Assembly (NCBI GenBank): GCA_902607625.1
Contig: CACLKR010000001.1
Coordinates: 58,903 to 122,902 of the forward strand
Length of the DNA: 64,000 nucleotides
Direction: 5' to 3'
Origin: an uncultured Pelagibacteraceae bacterium
Lineage (GTDB): Bacteria > Pseudomonadota > Alphaproteobacteria > Pelagibacterales > Pelagibacteraceae
Shown: piece by piece, positions 36,569-44,159 of the stretch
How positions within the stretch are numbered: the first letter of the stretch is position 1
How the letters are laid out: every line of letters starts with the position of its first letter
The notes under the pieces: model-generated
What the model was told of the DNA's origin: nothing
Databases searched by the model: none
What the model saw: the letters and a program-made list of their open reading frames with translations, nothing else
Made by a program: the position numbers and the translations under genes

Positions 36569-36895
36569 TTAAAGCTTGCTTTTGTCTAAATTTTTAAATT
36601 CTTCCTTAATTTTCAAATATAATTTAAATAGAAGTATTTTGTCTTGCTCATAAATTAAATTTTCTTTACTTAGAGTGTTTTCTATTTCATTCCTTATTTT
36701 ATTTCTTATCTCAATTCTTTCATTTCTATCAATCACACTTAAAATTTTATCAATTTTATCTAATCTTTCGGATAAAATCATATTAAATAAGAAATTAATT
36801 ATTAATATAATTGCAATTGATATTGAAACTAATTTTATAAAAAAAATTTTAAGGCTACCGTTTGATGTATTTTTATTTTCGATTTTCTTATCCAT
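36569..36895 (-). CDS. Hypothetical single-pass membrane protein with charged coil
   Basis: The 108-residue protein has a polar N-terminus of 18 residues, a membrane helix at about 19-46, and a charged helical tail (residues 50-108) rich in Glu, Lys and Arg that may form a coiled coil. I do not recognise the family. It is 20 bp upstream of the GT-C gene on the same strand, so it may be a partner of that enzyme. An antisense frame of similar length exists, but this one fits the operon and has plausible protein structure. Confidence 0.55.
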   Translation of the reverse strand: MDKKIENKNTSNGSLKIFFIKLVSISIAIILIINFLFNMILSERLDKIDKILSVIDRNERIEIRNKIRNEIENTLSKENLIYEQDKILLFKLYLKIKEEFKNLDKSKL

Positions 36896-36990
36896 TTAAA
36901 TTCACAATTTTACACTATATTAATTTCTATCGAGTTGCAAAAAATTTATTTTAAAGTAAGTTATACAAGATTGTTTAAAATTAGATTTAT

Positions 36991-37659
36991 ATGTTTGTAT
37001 TTTTAAAAAGAAAAAAAATTAGCTTAAATAAAATAAATAAAATTTACTCGGCCCATCTTTATAAGGGATTAAATGGATTGTTAATGCGACATTGTCATTC
37101 ACAATTAGAAAAAACTTTACCATATAGAGATTACAAAAAAATATTAGAAATTGGAGCAGGAAGTGAACCTCACTATAAATATATAAAAAATAAAGAATGT
37201 GATTATATAATTTTAGAAAAAAATTATGATAAAAAAATCTTAAAAAAATTTAAGCATAAAATTTATAAAGGTGAAAAAATACCTTTTAAAAACAACACAT
37301 TTGATAGAATTATAATATCACATACTCTTGAGCACATTCCTGAGCCAGAAAAATTTATTAATGAAATGATGTCAAAGCTTAAAAAAGGAGCAATATTATC
37401 AATTTCATTACCAACGGACCCCGGATTGTTATGGAGAATTGGAAGATTGTTTAACAAAATATTTACTATGAAAAAAGAATTCAAATTTTCTACTTTAGAG
37501 TATGACTACATGAATTCTATAGAGCATATTAATTCCGTATTTAATTTAATGAATATAATTAGACATAATTATAAAAATAATATAATTGAACAATTTCTTC
37601 CTTTTAGGATTAAACTACTAGATGTAAACTTGTTCTATAATGTTCACATAAAAAAGTGA
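36991..37659 (+). CDS. Class I SAM-dependent methyltransferase
   Basis: The 222-residue protein has the SAM-binding motif ILEIGAGSEPHYKYI near residue 50, the acidic ILEKNYD and post-I DRIIISHTLEHIPEPEKFI, typical of Methyltransf_11 proteins. It likely methylates a glycan or a lipid-linked sugar. Its last codons run into the 3' part of a degenerate GT2 fragment on the other strand, so its C-terminus may have been reshaped by a rearrangement. Confidence 0.8.
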   Translation: MFVFLKRKKISLNKINKIYSAHLYKGLNGLLMRHCHSQLEKTLPYRDYKKILEIGAGSEPHYKYIKNKECDYIILEKNYDKKILKKFKHKIYKGEKIPFKNNTFDRIIISHTLEHIPEPEKFINEMMSKLKKGAILSISLPTDPGLLWRIGRLFNKIFTMKKEFKFSTLEYDYMNSIEHINSVFNLMNIIRHNYKNNIIEQFLPFRIKLLDVNLFYNVHIKK

Positions 37660-37673
37660 TGTAGAATAAAAGA

Positions 37674-37793
37674 ATTAACTAATATAATTTCATATTTAAT
37701 ATTTGATCTTCTCAATTTATTATAAAGTTTATAAATATTATTAATAATATAACTTTCACAATTATAACAAGGTATAATAAAAGAAATATTCAT
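37674..37793 (-). pseudogene. N-terminal stub of a family 2 glycosyltransferase
   Basis: On the minus strand an ATG at 37791-37793 opens a frame whose first 40 residues read like the start of a GT2 enzyme: FIIPCYNCESYIINNIYK then KYEIILVN. A complete GT2 would continue with the DDGSxD motif. Here the frame turns into unrelated codons and stops at 37644-37646 inside the methyltransferase gene. About 40 of an expected 230-330 residues remain, so this is a broken gene at a breakpoint. Confidence 0.65.
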
Positions 37794-37872
37794 TTTTATT
37801 TTTCAAACAACATATTATTTTCTTTTTTCAAGCAGTATCAAGAAAATTGTAAAAAGGATTTTATTTTTGAAA

Positions 37873-37949
37873 TGGTAGCGGGGGGCGGATTCGAACCGCC
37901 GACCCCAGGCTTATGAGTCCTGTGCTCTAACCAACTGAGCTACCCCGCC
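37873..37949 (-). tRNA. tRNA-Met (CAT), elongator type
   Basis: A 77-nt cloverleaf with encoded CCA reads 5'-GGCGGGGTAGCTCAGTTGG on the minus strand. The acceptor stem pairs GGCGGGG with CCCCGCT (G1-T72 wobble), the T-arm is GGCGG-TTCGAAT-CCGCC, and the anticodon loop CTCATAA gives CAT. The anticodon stem has one A-G mismatch at 31/39. It lacks the initiator's three G-C pairs and C1-A72 mismatch, so elongator Met is preferred. tRNA-Ile2 (CAT read as k2CAU) is a less likely alternative. It lies inside the glycan region. Confidence 0.9.
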
Positions 37950-38090
37950 ATTAAATTCGTGTTGATTTATAATACTTTTGAAAATTGTTTCAATCAAGAA
38001 TTTTCCAAAAGTCTTTCTAATTGAGTCCAAAAAATCCTTGCTTAGTGCGATATCAATTTTTTTATAATATTTTTTCAGCATACTAAATCA

Positions 38091-38112
38091 CAAACAACTG
38101 AGCTATCCCACC
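38091..38112 (-). repeat. Degenerate copy of the tRNA 5' half
   Basis: On the minus strand GGTGGGATAGCTCAGTTGTT matches the first bases of the tRNA at 37949 at 17 of 20 positions and in the same orientation, then similarity fades. It lies about 160 bp from the real tRNA, in a spacer (37950-38179) that holds no gene I can recognise. It looks like the decayed remnant of a tRNA copy left by recombination or integration. Confidence 0.55.
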
Positions 38113-38179
38113 TTGCTATATGGTTGCTTTATAATAGATTTTATAAAAAAAAACCAATAAAATACAATTTATTATTTTT

Positions 38180-38995
38180 ATGATTAATCTAAACATTTAT
38201 TGCATGGCAATAAAATATTTTAGAATTCTTGACAAACTTCCCTCGTATATAAAACCTCTAGGTTTGGGAAATAATACTTTTCCAAAACACTGGTTGACAG
38301 AAAAAAACGGTGAAAATATTTCACATTTAAATAAACATTTTGGCGAAGCTACTGGATTTTATTGGATATTAAAAAATAAATTAAAAAACAAACATGAAAA
38401 CGATTGGATAGGATCATGCCAATATAGAAGATTGTGGCTTAACAAACTCTACGAAAAAAAACAAAAACTTTCATATAATAGTTTATATTCAAATTTACTT
38501 AACCCAAATAACGAAATTTTTTCAAAATGCGACTCTATACTGTTACAACCTACAATTTTTAAAAAAGAAACTGTTCATGAACAATTTAATAAAATTTATG
38601 GGAAAAATATTATAGATGATTGTATTAACTTTTTGGAAAAAAAAGATAAAGAAAAGTTTAAAAATTATCTCAATACAAATAAATTAAGTATTTGTAATAT
38701 GTTTATTGCAAAAACTTATTTTTTTAGAAACTATTGCGAAAATTTATTTCCATGGTTAAACAAATGCTTAGAATATTGTAATAAAAATAATATTTTTAAC
38801 GATAAAAATATTAGATTGCCTATTTTTTTAACAGAAAGATATACCTCTTATTGGTTTTCTGAAAATGTTAATACAAAATATCTATCCTTTGCAAGATTGG
38901 GGAATTTTTTTCTTTCAAATAATATTAATAAATTTATAAATCCGATTAAAATACCATTTACTTTTAGAATGTATCCCACTTTACATGACTACTAG
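38180..38995 (+). CDS. DUF4422 protein, putative glycosyltransferase (copy 2)
   Basis: The 271-residue protein shares with copy 1 the pattern LGLGNNTF, HFGEATGFYWILKN, NDWIGSCQYRRLW and a late FLTERYTSYWF. Elsewhere the two differ widely, so they are not a recent duplicate. It likely transfers a sugar in the same surface glycan. It precedes the DegT-fold gene by 39 bp on the same strand. Confidence 0.75.
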   Translation: MINLNIYCMAIKYFRILDKLPSYIKPLGLGNNTFPKHWLTEKNGENISHLNKHFGEATGFYWILKNKLKNKHENDWIGSCQYRRLWLNKLYEKKQKLSYNSLYSNLLNPNNEIFSKCDSILLQPTIFKKETVHEQFNKIYGKNIIDDCINFLEKKDKEKFKNYLNTNKLSICNMFIAKTYFFRNYCENLFPWLNKCLEYCNKNNIFNDKNIRLPIFLTERYTSYWFSENVNTKYLSFARLGNFFLSNNINKFINPIKIPFTFRMYPTLHDY

Positions 38996-39034
38996 TAAAA
39001 AAAAATATAATGTACTATAACACTTATTAAAATC

Positions 39035-40234
39035 ATGAAGATATACTATGGGCAAGCCATTTATGACAATAAAGAAATAGCCGCAACATTAAGAGTATTA
39101 AAAAGAAATTCTCTTAATTTAATTGACGGACCTTCAGTAAAAAAATTAGAGGAAAAAATTGCAAAACTTTTTGGAAAAAAATATGGATTAATGGTAAATT
39201 CTGGTTCGTCGGCTAATTTGCTGGCCTTATCATCCTTTAATTTAAAAAAAGGTTCAGAAATAATTACTCCCTCACTAACTTTTTCTACAACCGTTTCTCC
39301 TATATATCAACTTGGTTATGTACCTCATTTTATAGGTGTCGAGGAAAATAAATTTTTGTCAGATATAAATCAAATTGAGAAATGCATAAACAAAAAAACC
39401 GCGGCAATCATGTTACCAAATCTTCTAGGTAATGTTTTAGAATGGAAAACAGTTTATAATATTGCAAAAAAATATAATTTAAAAGTTATAGAAGATTCAG
39501 CTGATACAATTGGTTATACATACCGAAAATCAAATACAGGAAAATACTCCGACGCTGTAACTAATAGTTTTTATGCTTCTCACATAATAACTGGTGCGGG
39601 TTCAGGTGGTATAGTGTGTTTTAACGATAAAAAATTATATGATAGAGCAAAACTTTTAAGAGGATGGGGCCGATCATCAGCAATTTTTAATGAGTCTGAA
39701 GGGATTAAAATCAGATTTAGTAAAAAAGTCGACGGCATACCTTATGATGGTAAATATATTTTTTCAGCATTAGGATACAATTTTTTACCCTCTGAAATAT
39801 CTGCCGCATTTGCAGTTGAACAACTAAAGAAATTAAAAAAAAACATAAAAATAAGAATTAAAAATTTTGAATTTTTAAGAAAATTTTTTAGTAATTATAG
39901 ATCATTTTTTAAATTACCGATACAAAACAAAAATGTAGTAACAGGATGGCTTGCGTTCCCATTAGTTATAAAAAAAAATTCAAACTTTTCAAGAAGAGAT
40001 CTTCAAATTTATTTAGAAAAAAAAGGGATTCAAACACGAGCAATTTTCACTGGTAACATTTTAAGACAACCGATAATGAAGAATAGGTATTATAAAAAAC
40101 ATAGAAAAGCTTCCATAGTTAGTGATGATGTTATGAAAAACGGAATACTAATAGGATGTCACCATGGTTTAAAAAAGAAAGATTTATATCGTATAACAAA
40201 TACCTTTAAAAAGCTTTTAGGTAGACACAAATAA
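39035..40234 (+). CDS. DegT-fold PLP sugar enzyme with His in place of Lys (ColD/RfbH-like 3-dehydratase)
   Basis: The 399-residue aspartate-aminotransferase-fold protein has NSGSSANLLAL (about 55-65), EDSADTIGY (Asp154) and NSFYASHIITGAGSGG. In DegT aminotransferases the position of His183 is the PLP-binding Lys. His there is the mark of sugar 3-dehydratases: ColD (GDP-4-keto-6-deoxymannose) and RfbH (CDP sugar). So it probably removes the 3-hydroxyl rather than transaminating. The GMD-like gene at 41.4 kb could supply GDP-4-keto-6-deoxymannose. Its stop codon overlaps the edge of a TauE gene fragment. Confidence 0.8.
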   Translation: MKIYYGQAIYDNKEIAATLRVLKRNSLNLIDGPSVKKLEEKIAKLFGKKYGLMVNSGSSANLLALSSFNLKKGSEIITPSLTFSTTVSPIYQLGYVPHFIGVEENKFLSDINQIEKCINKKTAAIMLPNLLGNVLEWKTVYNIAKKYNLKVIEDSADTIGYTYRKSNTGKYSDAVTNSFYASHIITGAGSGGIVCFNDKKLYDRAKLLRGWGRSSAIFNESEGIKIRFSKKVDGIPYDGKYIFSALGYNFLPSEISAAFAVEQLKKLKKNIKIRIKNFEFLRKFFSNYRSFFKLPIQNKNVVTGWLAFPLVIKKNSNFSRRDLQIYLEKKGIQTRAIFTGNILRQPIMKNRYYKKHRKASIVSDDVMKNGILIGCHHGLKKKDLYRITNTFKKLLGRHK

Positions 40235-40521
40235 ACGGACTCCATTCTTAAAGCAACGAAAAGTACAAGAAAAGCTGTTACCAATGCCAAAACACGAGTT
40301 GGAAATATTTTCAAATTTAAAAAATTACCTATCTGTCCACCAATTAAAACAACAAGTAACAAATACCAATAATCAGCTATTTCTTCTAAAACAGCATTTT
40401 TTGTGAATTGGCCAATTATCCCTGAAATTGAATTAATTAAAATAAATAACGAAGCAGTTGTTACTATTGTTTAGTTTTTCCAGCTTTTATTAAAAACAAA
40501 ATAGGACTTAAAAAAATTAAG
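40233..40521 (-). pseudogene. 3' fragment of a TauE/SafE transporter gene
   Basis: Read on the minus strand, this stretch matches codons about 151-246 of the intact TauE gene at 42461-43201: FLSPILFLIKAG, then a 1-nt deletion, then IVTTASLFILINSISGIIG and GGQIGNFLNLKIFPTR. Nucleotide identity by eye is roughly three quarters, so it is a diverged copy and not a fresh duplication. The start is missing and the frame is broken. It begins in the DegT stop codon. The remaining spacer to 40613 has no gene that I can see. Confidence 0.8.
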
Positions 40522-40613
40522 TTTAAAGATTATTATTATAATTATAAGGAATACATGAACTTAATTGATGTAAAAGATTTATTGAGTATGTAGGGATTTA
40601 CAAGCTGAATAAA

Positions 40614-41339
40614 CTAATTATAATTTATTTTTATTTTTATCAAATTGTAAAACATCTTAAATGTATCCAAAAAAATATTAAGTTTGCTATTATCTCTGTG
40701 TGTCCAATTCACCGATAGTTCAGTAATTGAAATATTATATTTTTTTGCTAGTAGAATTAACTCAATGTCATGTGCAAAACCTTTATCTTTCAAGTTCTTA
40801 AAAATAAGTTTTGCTTCCTTCCTCCTATACAATTTAAAACCACATTGAGTGTCTTTTAAATTTATTGAGAAAGAGATATTAACGAATGAGGAAAATAAAA
40901 TACCTAAAATTTTTCTATAAAGTTTATATTTCACTTTGGAGTAATGAAGATTTCGTGATCCAAAAAAAATTGTATTTTTTTTATCTAGAAATTTTTTTTT
41001 TTCCCAATTATTTATTTGAGATATTGAAACAGAAATGTCGCTATCTAAAGTTAAAATCCAATCATTTTTACAAAATTTTACCCCATTTTTGAGTGCATTT
41101 CCTTTACCTGTATTATTTTTAATTTTTAAAACTTTATAGTTAATATTTCTTTTTTTATTTTTTTTTATAAAAGCGGCTAATATTTGTAATGAGTCATCTT
41201 TGCTTCCATCGTCGACAAAAATGTATTCTAATTTTTTTATCCTTTTTTTTTCATTAAATTTTTTTATATCTTGAATAGCGAGATGCAATCTTTGACTTTC
41301 ATTAAATATTGGAAAAATTATTGATAAAGAATTAATCAT
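40614..41339 (-). CDS. Glycosyltransferase family 2 (dolichyl-phosphate glucosyltransferase-like)
   Basis: The 241-residue GT2 protein has LSIIFPIFNESQRL, the FVDDGSKDDS motif, TLDSDISVS (DxD) and DTQCGFKLYRRKEA near residues 160-173, which is typical of polyprenyl/dolichyl-phosphate hexose synthases. It probably charges undecaprenyl phosphate with a hexose at the inner membrane, which the GT-C protein at 35-36.5 kb could use. It is flanked by the TauE fragment and the GMD-like gene. Confidence 0.82.
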   Translation of the reverse strand: MINSLSIIFPIFNESQRLHLAIQDIKKFNEKKRIKKLEYIFVDDGSKDDSLQILAAFIKKNKKRNINYKVLKIKNNTGKGNALKNGVKFCKNDWILTLDSDISVSISQINNWEKKKFLDKKNTIFFGSRNLHYSKVKYKLYRKILGILFSSFVNISFSINLKDTQCGFKLYRRKEAKLIFKNLKDKGFAHDIELILLAKKYNISITELSVNWTHRDNSKLNIFLDTFKMFYNLIKIKINYN

Positions 41340-41445
41340 TTCTTTGAAAACAACCTATAATTGAAATTCCAAAAGGAAAATTAATAAAATTTATAATTTT
41401 ACTTTAAAATTAATATATAACAATTTTTATATACTTTATTCATTT

Positions 41446-42423
41446 ATGTCAAAAATTGCTCTTATAACCGGCATTTTAGGACAAGACGGGTCCTATCTCG
41501 CTGAATTGCTTTTAAATAAAGGATACAAGGTTCATGGTGTTGTAAAAAAAGAAAGTTTTACTGATAAAAAAAAATTTTGGAGAATAAAAAAAATTGTTAA
41601 GGATTTAGTTTTACACAATCATAATTTAGATAATTTAGAATCTTTCTATTCTATACTTGAAAAAGTTAATCCAAGTGAAGTTTATCATCTAGCAGGTCAA
41701 AGCTATGATGGACATTCTTTTAATAATGAATTTTATACGTTTAAAAATAATATTGATACAACACATTATATACTTTCTTCTATTAATAAATTTAATAATA
41801 AAATAAAATTTTTTTTTGCTGGATCTTCTGTGATGTATGGAAATGCAACATCATCTCCACAAAATGAGGAGACTATTTTTAACCCTGTTTCAGCTTATGG
41901 AATCTCTAAATTTACTGCTTATTTGCTTGTAAAAAGTTATAGATCTCAATTTAATTTTTTAGGATCTACAGGAATATTATTTAATCATGAGTCCCCAAGA
42001 AGGGATTTATACTTTGTTACAAGAAAAATTTCAAATGGAGTTGCAAGAATTAAGAAAGGTTTGCAAAAAAAAATTAGTTTAGGCAATGTTAATTCTAGCA
42101 GGGATTGGGGCCATGCAAAAGATTTTGTAAATGCTATGTGGTTAATGTTACAACAAAATAAACCTGATGATTATGTAATTGGAACTGGTAAAAAACATTC
42201 TGTTCTAGATTTTGCCAATAAGGCTTTTGCTCATGTAGGCCTAAATTACAAAGATTTTATTGATTTAGATAAAAATTTGATAAGATCTGAAAAATCTGAC
42301 AACCGTGTAGCTGACTGCACAAAGGCAAAAAAAGTATTAAATTGGAAACCAAAATTTTCTTTTGATGAGCTCGTCTCTGATATGGTAGAATCAGATTTGG
42401 AATTAGTGACAAATAATTCTTAA
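41446..42423 (+). CDS. GDP-mannose 4,6-dehydratase family protein
   Basis: The 325-residue SDR starts ALITGILGQDGSYLAELLL, the GMD fingerprint. It has YHLAGQSYDGHSF, AGSSVMYGNA, a YGISKFTAY active site (YxxxK) and FNHESPRRDLYFVTRKI, which matches the GMD NHESPRRG segment. It would form GDP-4-keto-6-deoxymannose. It is somewhat shorter than classic GMD (about 345-370). The product could go to the His-type DegT enzyme, or to another GDP-6-deoxysugar. Confidence 0.85.
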   Translation: MSKIALITGILGQDGSYLAELLLNKGYKVHGVVKKESFTDKKKFWRIKKIVKDLVLHNHNLDNLESFYSILEKVNPSEVYHLAGQSYDGHSFNNEFYTFKNNIDTTHYILSSINKFNNKIKFFFAGSSVMYGNATSSPQNEETIFNPVSAYGISKFTAYLLVKSYRSQFNFLGSTGILFNHESPRRDLYFVTRKISNGVARIKKGLQKKISLGNVNSSRDWGHAKDFVNAMWLMLQQNKPDDYVIGTGKKHSVLDFANKAFAHVGLNYKDFIDLDKNLIRSEKSDNRVADCTKAKKVLNWKPKFSFDELVSDMVESDLELVTNNS

Positions 42424-42460
42424 TTAAACATTATTTAAAAAAATTTAATTTTATAAACTT

Positions 42461-43201
42461 TTATAAAAAACGGATTCCAATTCTTATGGCAACAAAAATA
42501 ACAAGACAGGCAGTTACCAAAGCTAAAATTCTAGTTGGAAAAATTTTTAAATTTAAAAAATTTCCAAGTTGGCCGCCGACTAAAACCGCAACTAATAAAT
42601 ACCAATAATTTGACACTTCTACTAAAACATCATTTTTTGTTAGCTGTCCAATAATACCGGAAATTGAATTAATCAAGATGAAGAGTGAAGCTGCGGTTAC
42701 AATATGCTTTGGTCTACTAGCTCTTATTAAAAATAAGATTGGACTTAGAAAAATGCCTCCACCTATTCCCACAACCCCTGAAACAAATCCTAAAGTTCCA
42801 CCAATTAGAATTGAAAGTGGCGCTGGAATTTTTCTGTAGCTTGATTCTTTATCGTCGTAAGATCTAAAATTGAATAAAAGTAAAATTCCAGCTGCAACTA
42901 AAATTAAAAACAATAATAATTCAAACAATTTTTTTTCTATAGGTAAAGATCCTCCTATATAGGCCAATGGTATAGAACCAATTAAATATGGAATTAAAAG
43001 TCTTAGATTTAGGTTTCCGGCCCTAATATAATTAAAACAGTTGCCTGATACGACAATAATATTGCAAGATAATGCAATAACAGGAAAAATGAAATATGGT
43101 ACACTCCAAATTAGTAAAAGTGCTAAATAAGTAGAACCGCCACCAAAGCCCACACTGGAATATAATATTGCAGTGACTAAGAATAATATTGCTAATAACA
43201 T
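42461..43201 (-). CDS. TauE/SafE-family exporter (paralogue 2)
   Basis: The 246-residue membrane protein has the two family glycine motifs, VGFGGGSTYLALL near residue 18 and GVVGIGGGIFLSPIL near 143, and about eight helices. It resembles sulfite or organosulfur exporters. Its ATG is 1 bp from the ATG assigned to the divergent moaB. A decayed copy of its 3' end lies at 40.2-40.5 kb, so this gene marks the right edge of the variable glycan region. Confidence 0.84.
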   Translation of the reverse strand: MLLAILFLVTAILYSSVGFGGGSTYLALLLIWSVPYFIFPVIALSCNIIVVSGNCFNYIRAGNLNLRLLIPYLIGSIPLAYIGGSLPIEKKLFELLLFLILVAAGILLLFNFRSYDDKESSYRKIPAPLSILIGGTLGFVSGVVGIGGGIFLSPILFLIRASRPKHIVTAASLFILINSISGIIGQLTKNDVLVEVSNYWYLLVAVLVGGQLGNFLNLKIFPTRILALVTACLVIFVAIRIGIRFL

Positions 43202-43202
43202 A

Positions 43203-43730
43203 ATGGTTATTTATCCTAGCAAACGTATTATGGAAGTAAACATTGCATTGTTAACCGTAACTGATACTCGAACAATTGAAAATGATAAGTCGGGTGAAAT
43301 TTTAGTAAAAAAAATAACGGAACAGAAACATAAGTTAGTTGATAGAAAAATCGTTAAAGATAATAAGGAAGAAATAAAAGAAATTATTTTGGAATGGACA
43401 AAAAAAGATCAGATTGATGTAATTATAACAACTGGTGGAACTGGATTAACTGGCAGAGATATTACACCTGAAGTTTTAGATGAAATTGCCGACAAAAAAA
43501 TACCTGGCTTTGGAGAACTTTTTAGACAATTAAGTTATAAAACAGTGGGCACTTCAACTTTGCAATCAAGAGCATGTGCAATTTTAAAAAATGGAAAATA
43601 TATTTTCGCACTTCCAGGGTCTTCAGGAGGTGTAACTGATGCATGGAATATGATTTTAAAATATCAACTAGACATCAATCATAAACCTTGTAACTTTGTA
43701 GAGTTATTTCCCAGATTAAAAGAAAAATAA
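43203..43730 (+). CDS. moaB: Molybdenum cofactor biosynthesis protein MoaB/Mog family
   Basis: The ATG at 43203 gives 175 residues. The MoCF fold motifs are present: TVTDTRTIENDKSGEI, TTGGTGLTGRDITPE and ALPGSSGGVTDAWN. An N-terminal PSKRI stretch before the first strand matches MoaB-type proteins. It adenylylates molybdopterin or aids Mo insertion. It is followed by a tiny ORF and then the molybdenum hydroxylase genes it would serve. The alternative start upstream would lie inside the TauE gene. Confidence 0.88.
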   Translation: MVIYPSKRIMEVNIALLTVTDTRTIENDKSGEILVKKITEQKHKLVDRKIVKDNKEEIKEIILEWTKKDQIDVIITTGGTGLTGRDITPEVLDEIADKKIPGFGELFRQLSYKTVGTSTLQSRACAILKNGKYIFALPGSSGGVTDAWNMILKYQLDINHKPCNFVELFPRLKEK

Positions 43731-43734
43731 TTTT

Positions 43735-43878
43735 ATGAAATTAAATGCCGTAAGAACTATGCTAATCGCTTCTCTAATAATCATGCTCTTATATACGCTA
43801 GGATTATTTTTACCTATAATTAAGAATTCTAAAAATTCCAGTATCAAAAGTTTTGTGAAGCTTGAATATATAATTTAA
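43735..43878 (+). CDS. Hypothetical 47-aa single-pass membrane protein
   Basis: An ATG 4 bp after the moaB stop opens a 47-residue frame: a short basic N-terminus, a membrane helix (about residues 9-29) ending LGLFLPIIK, and a polar tail. The close spacing to moaB suggests co-transcription. I do not recognise a family, and the only support is length, hydrophobic profile and position. Confidence 0.4.
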   Translation: MKLNAVRTMLIASLIIMLLYTLGLFLPIIKNSKNSSIKSFVKLEYII

Positions 43879-43881
43879 CAA

Positions 43882-44127
43882 CTATTTTTGATATTTTTGT
43901 TTCCATTCATCATATGGTATACCGTAAACGTGTCTTCTAGCATCTGGATCTGAGATTTCTATTCCTTTCTTTTGAGCTTCTTCACGGTACCATTTGGATA
44001 AACAATTTCTGCAAAAACCAGCAAGATTCATCAAATCAATATTTTGAACATCTTTTCTTTCTCGTAAATGTTGTATTAGTCTTTCAAAAGCTGCTGACTG
44101 TAATTCTTTTATTGTAGTGTCGTCCAT
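43882..44127 (-). CDS. DUF1244 protein
   Basis: The 81-residue protein has the DUF1244 pattern: FERLIQHLRERKDVQNIDLMNLAGFCRNCLSKWY, then DPDARRHVYGIPYDEWK (quoted here in two pieces of the conserved core, residues about 14-76). It contains a conserved C-x-x-C (CRNC). The family is widespread in Alpha- and Gammaproteobacteria and has no settled function. It is a single gene convergent with the moaB side and 32 bp from the divergent coxG. Confidence 0.85.
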   Translation of the reverse strand: MDDTTIKELQSAAFERLIQHLRERKDVQNIDLMNLAGFCRNCLSKWYREEAQKKGIEISDPDARRHVYGIPYDEWKQKYQK

Positions 44128-44159
44128 AATAGAATTTATTATATACTATTTTTTTTATT

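Noticed and set aside
37950..38179. Integrase or phage remnant beside the tRNA
   Set aside because: No frame in the spacer resembles a recombinase. Only the tRNA-like repeat can be supported.
40159..40362. Open frame of 67 codons on the minus strand over the DegT 3' end
   Set aside because: Its first part is the C-terminus of the decayed TauE fragment and its last part is antisense to the DegT gene, so it is a remnant and not a gene.
40555..40594. 12-codon frame starting ATGAACTTAATTG
   Set aside because: Too short, no ribosome site or context, and lies in a decayed spacer.
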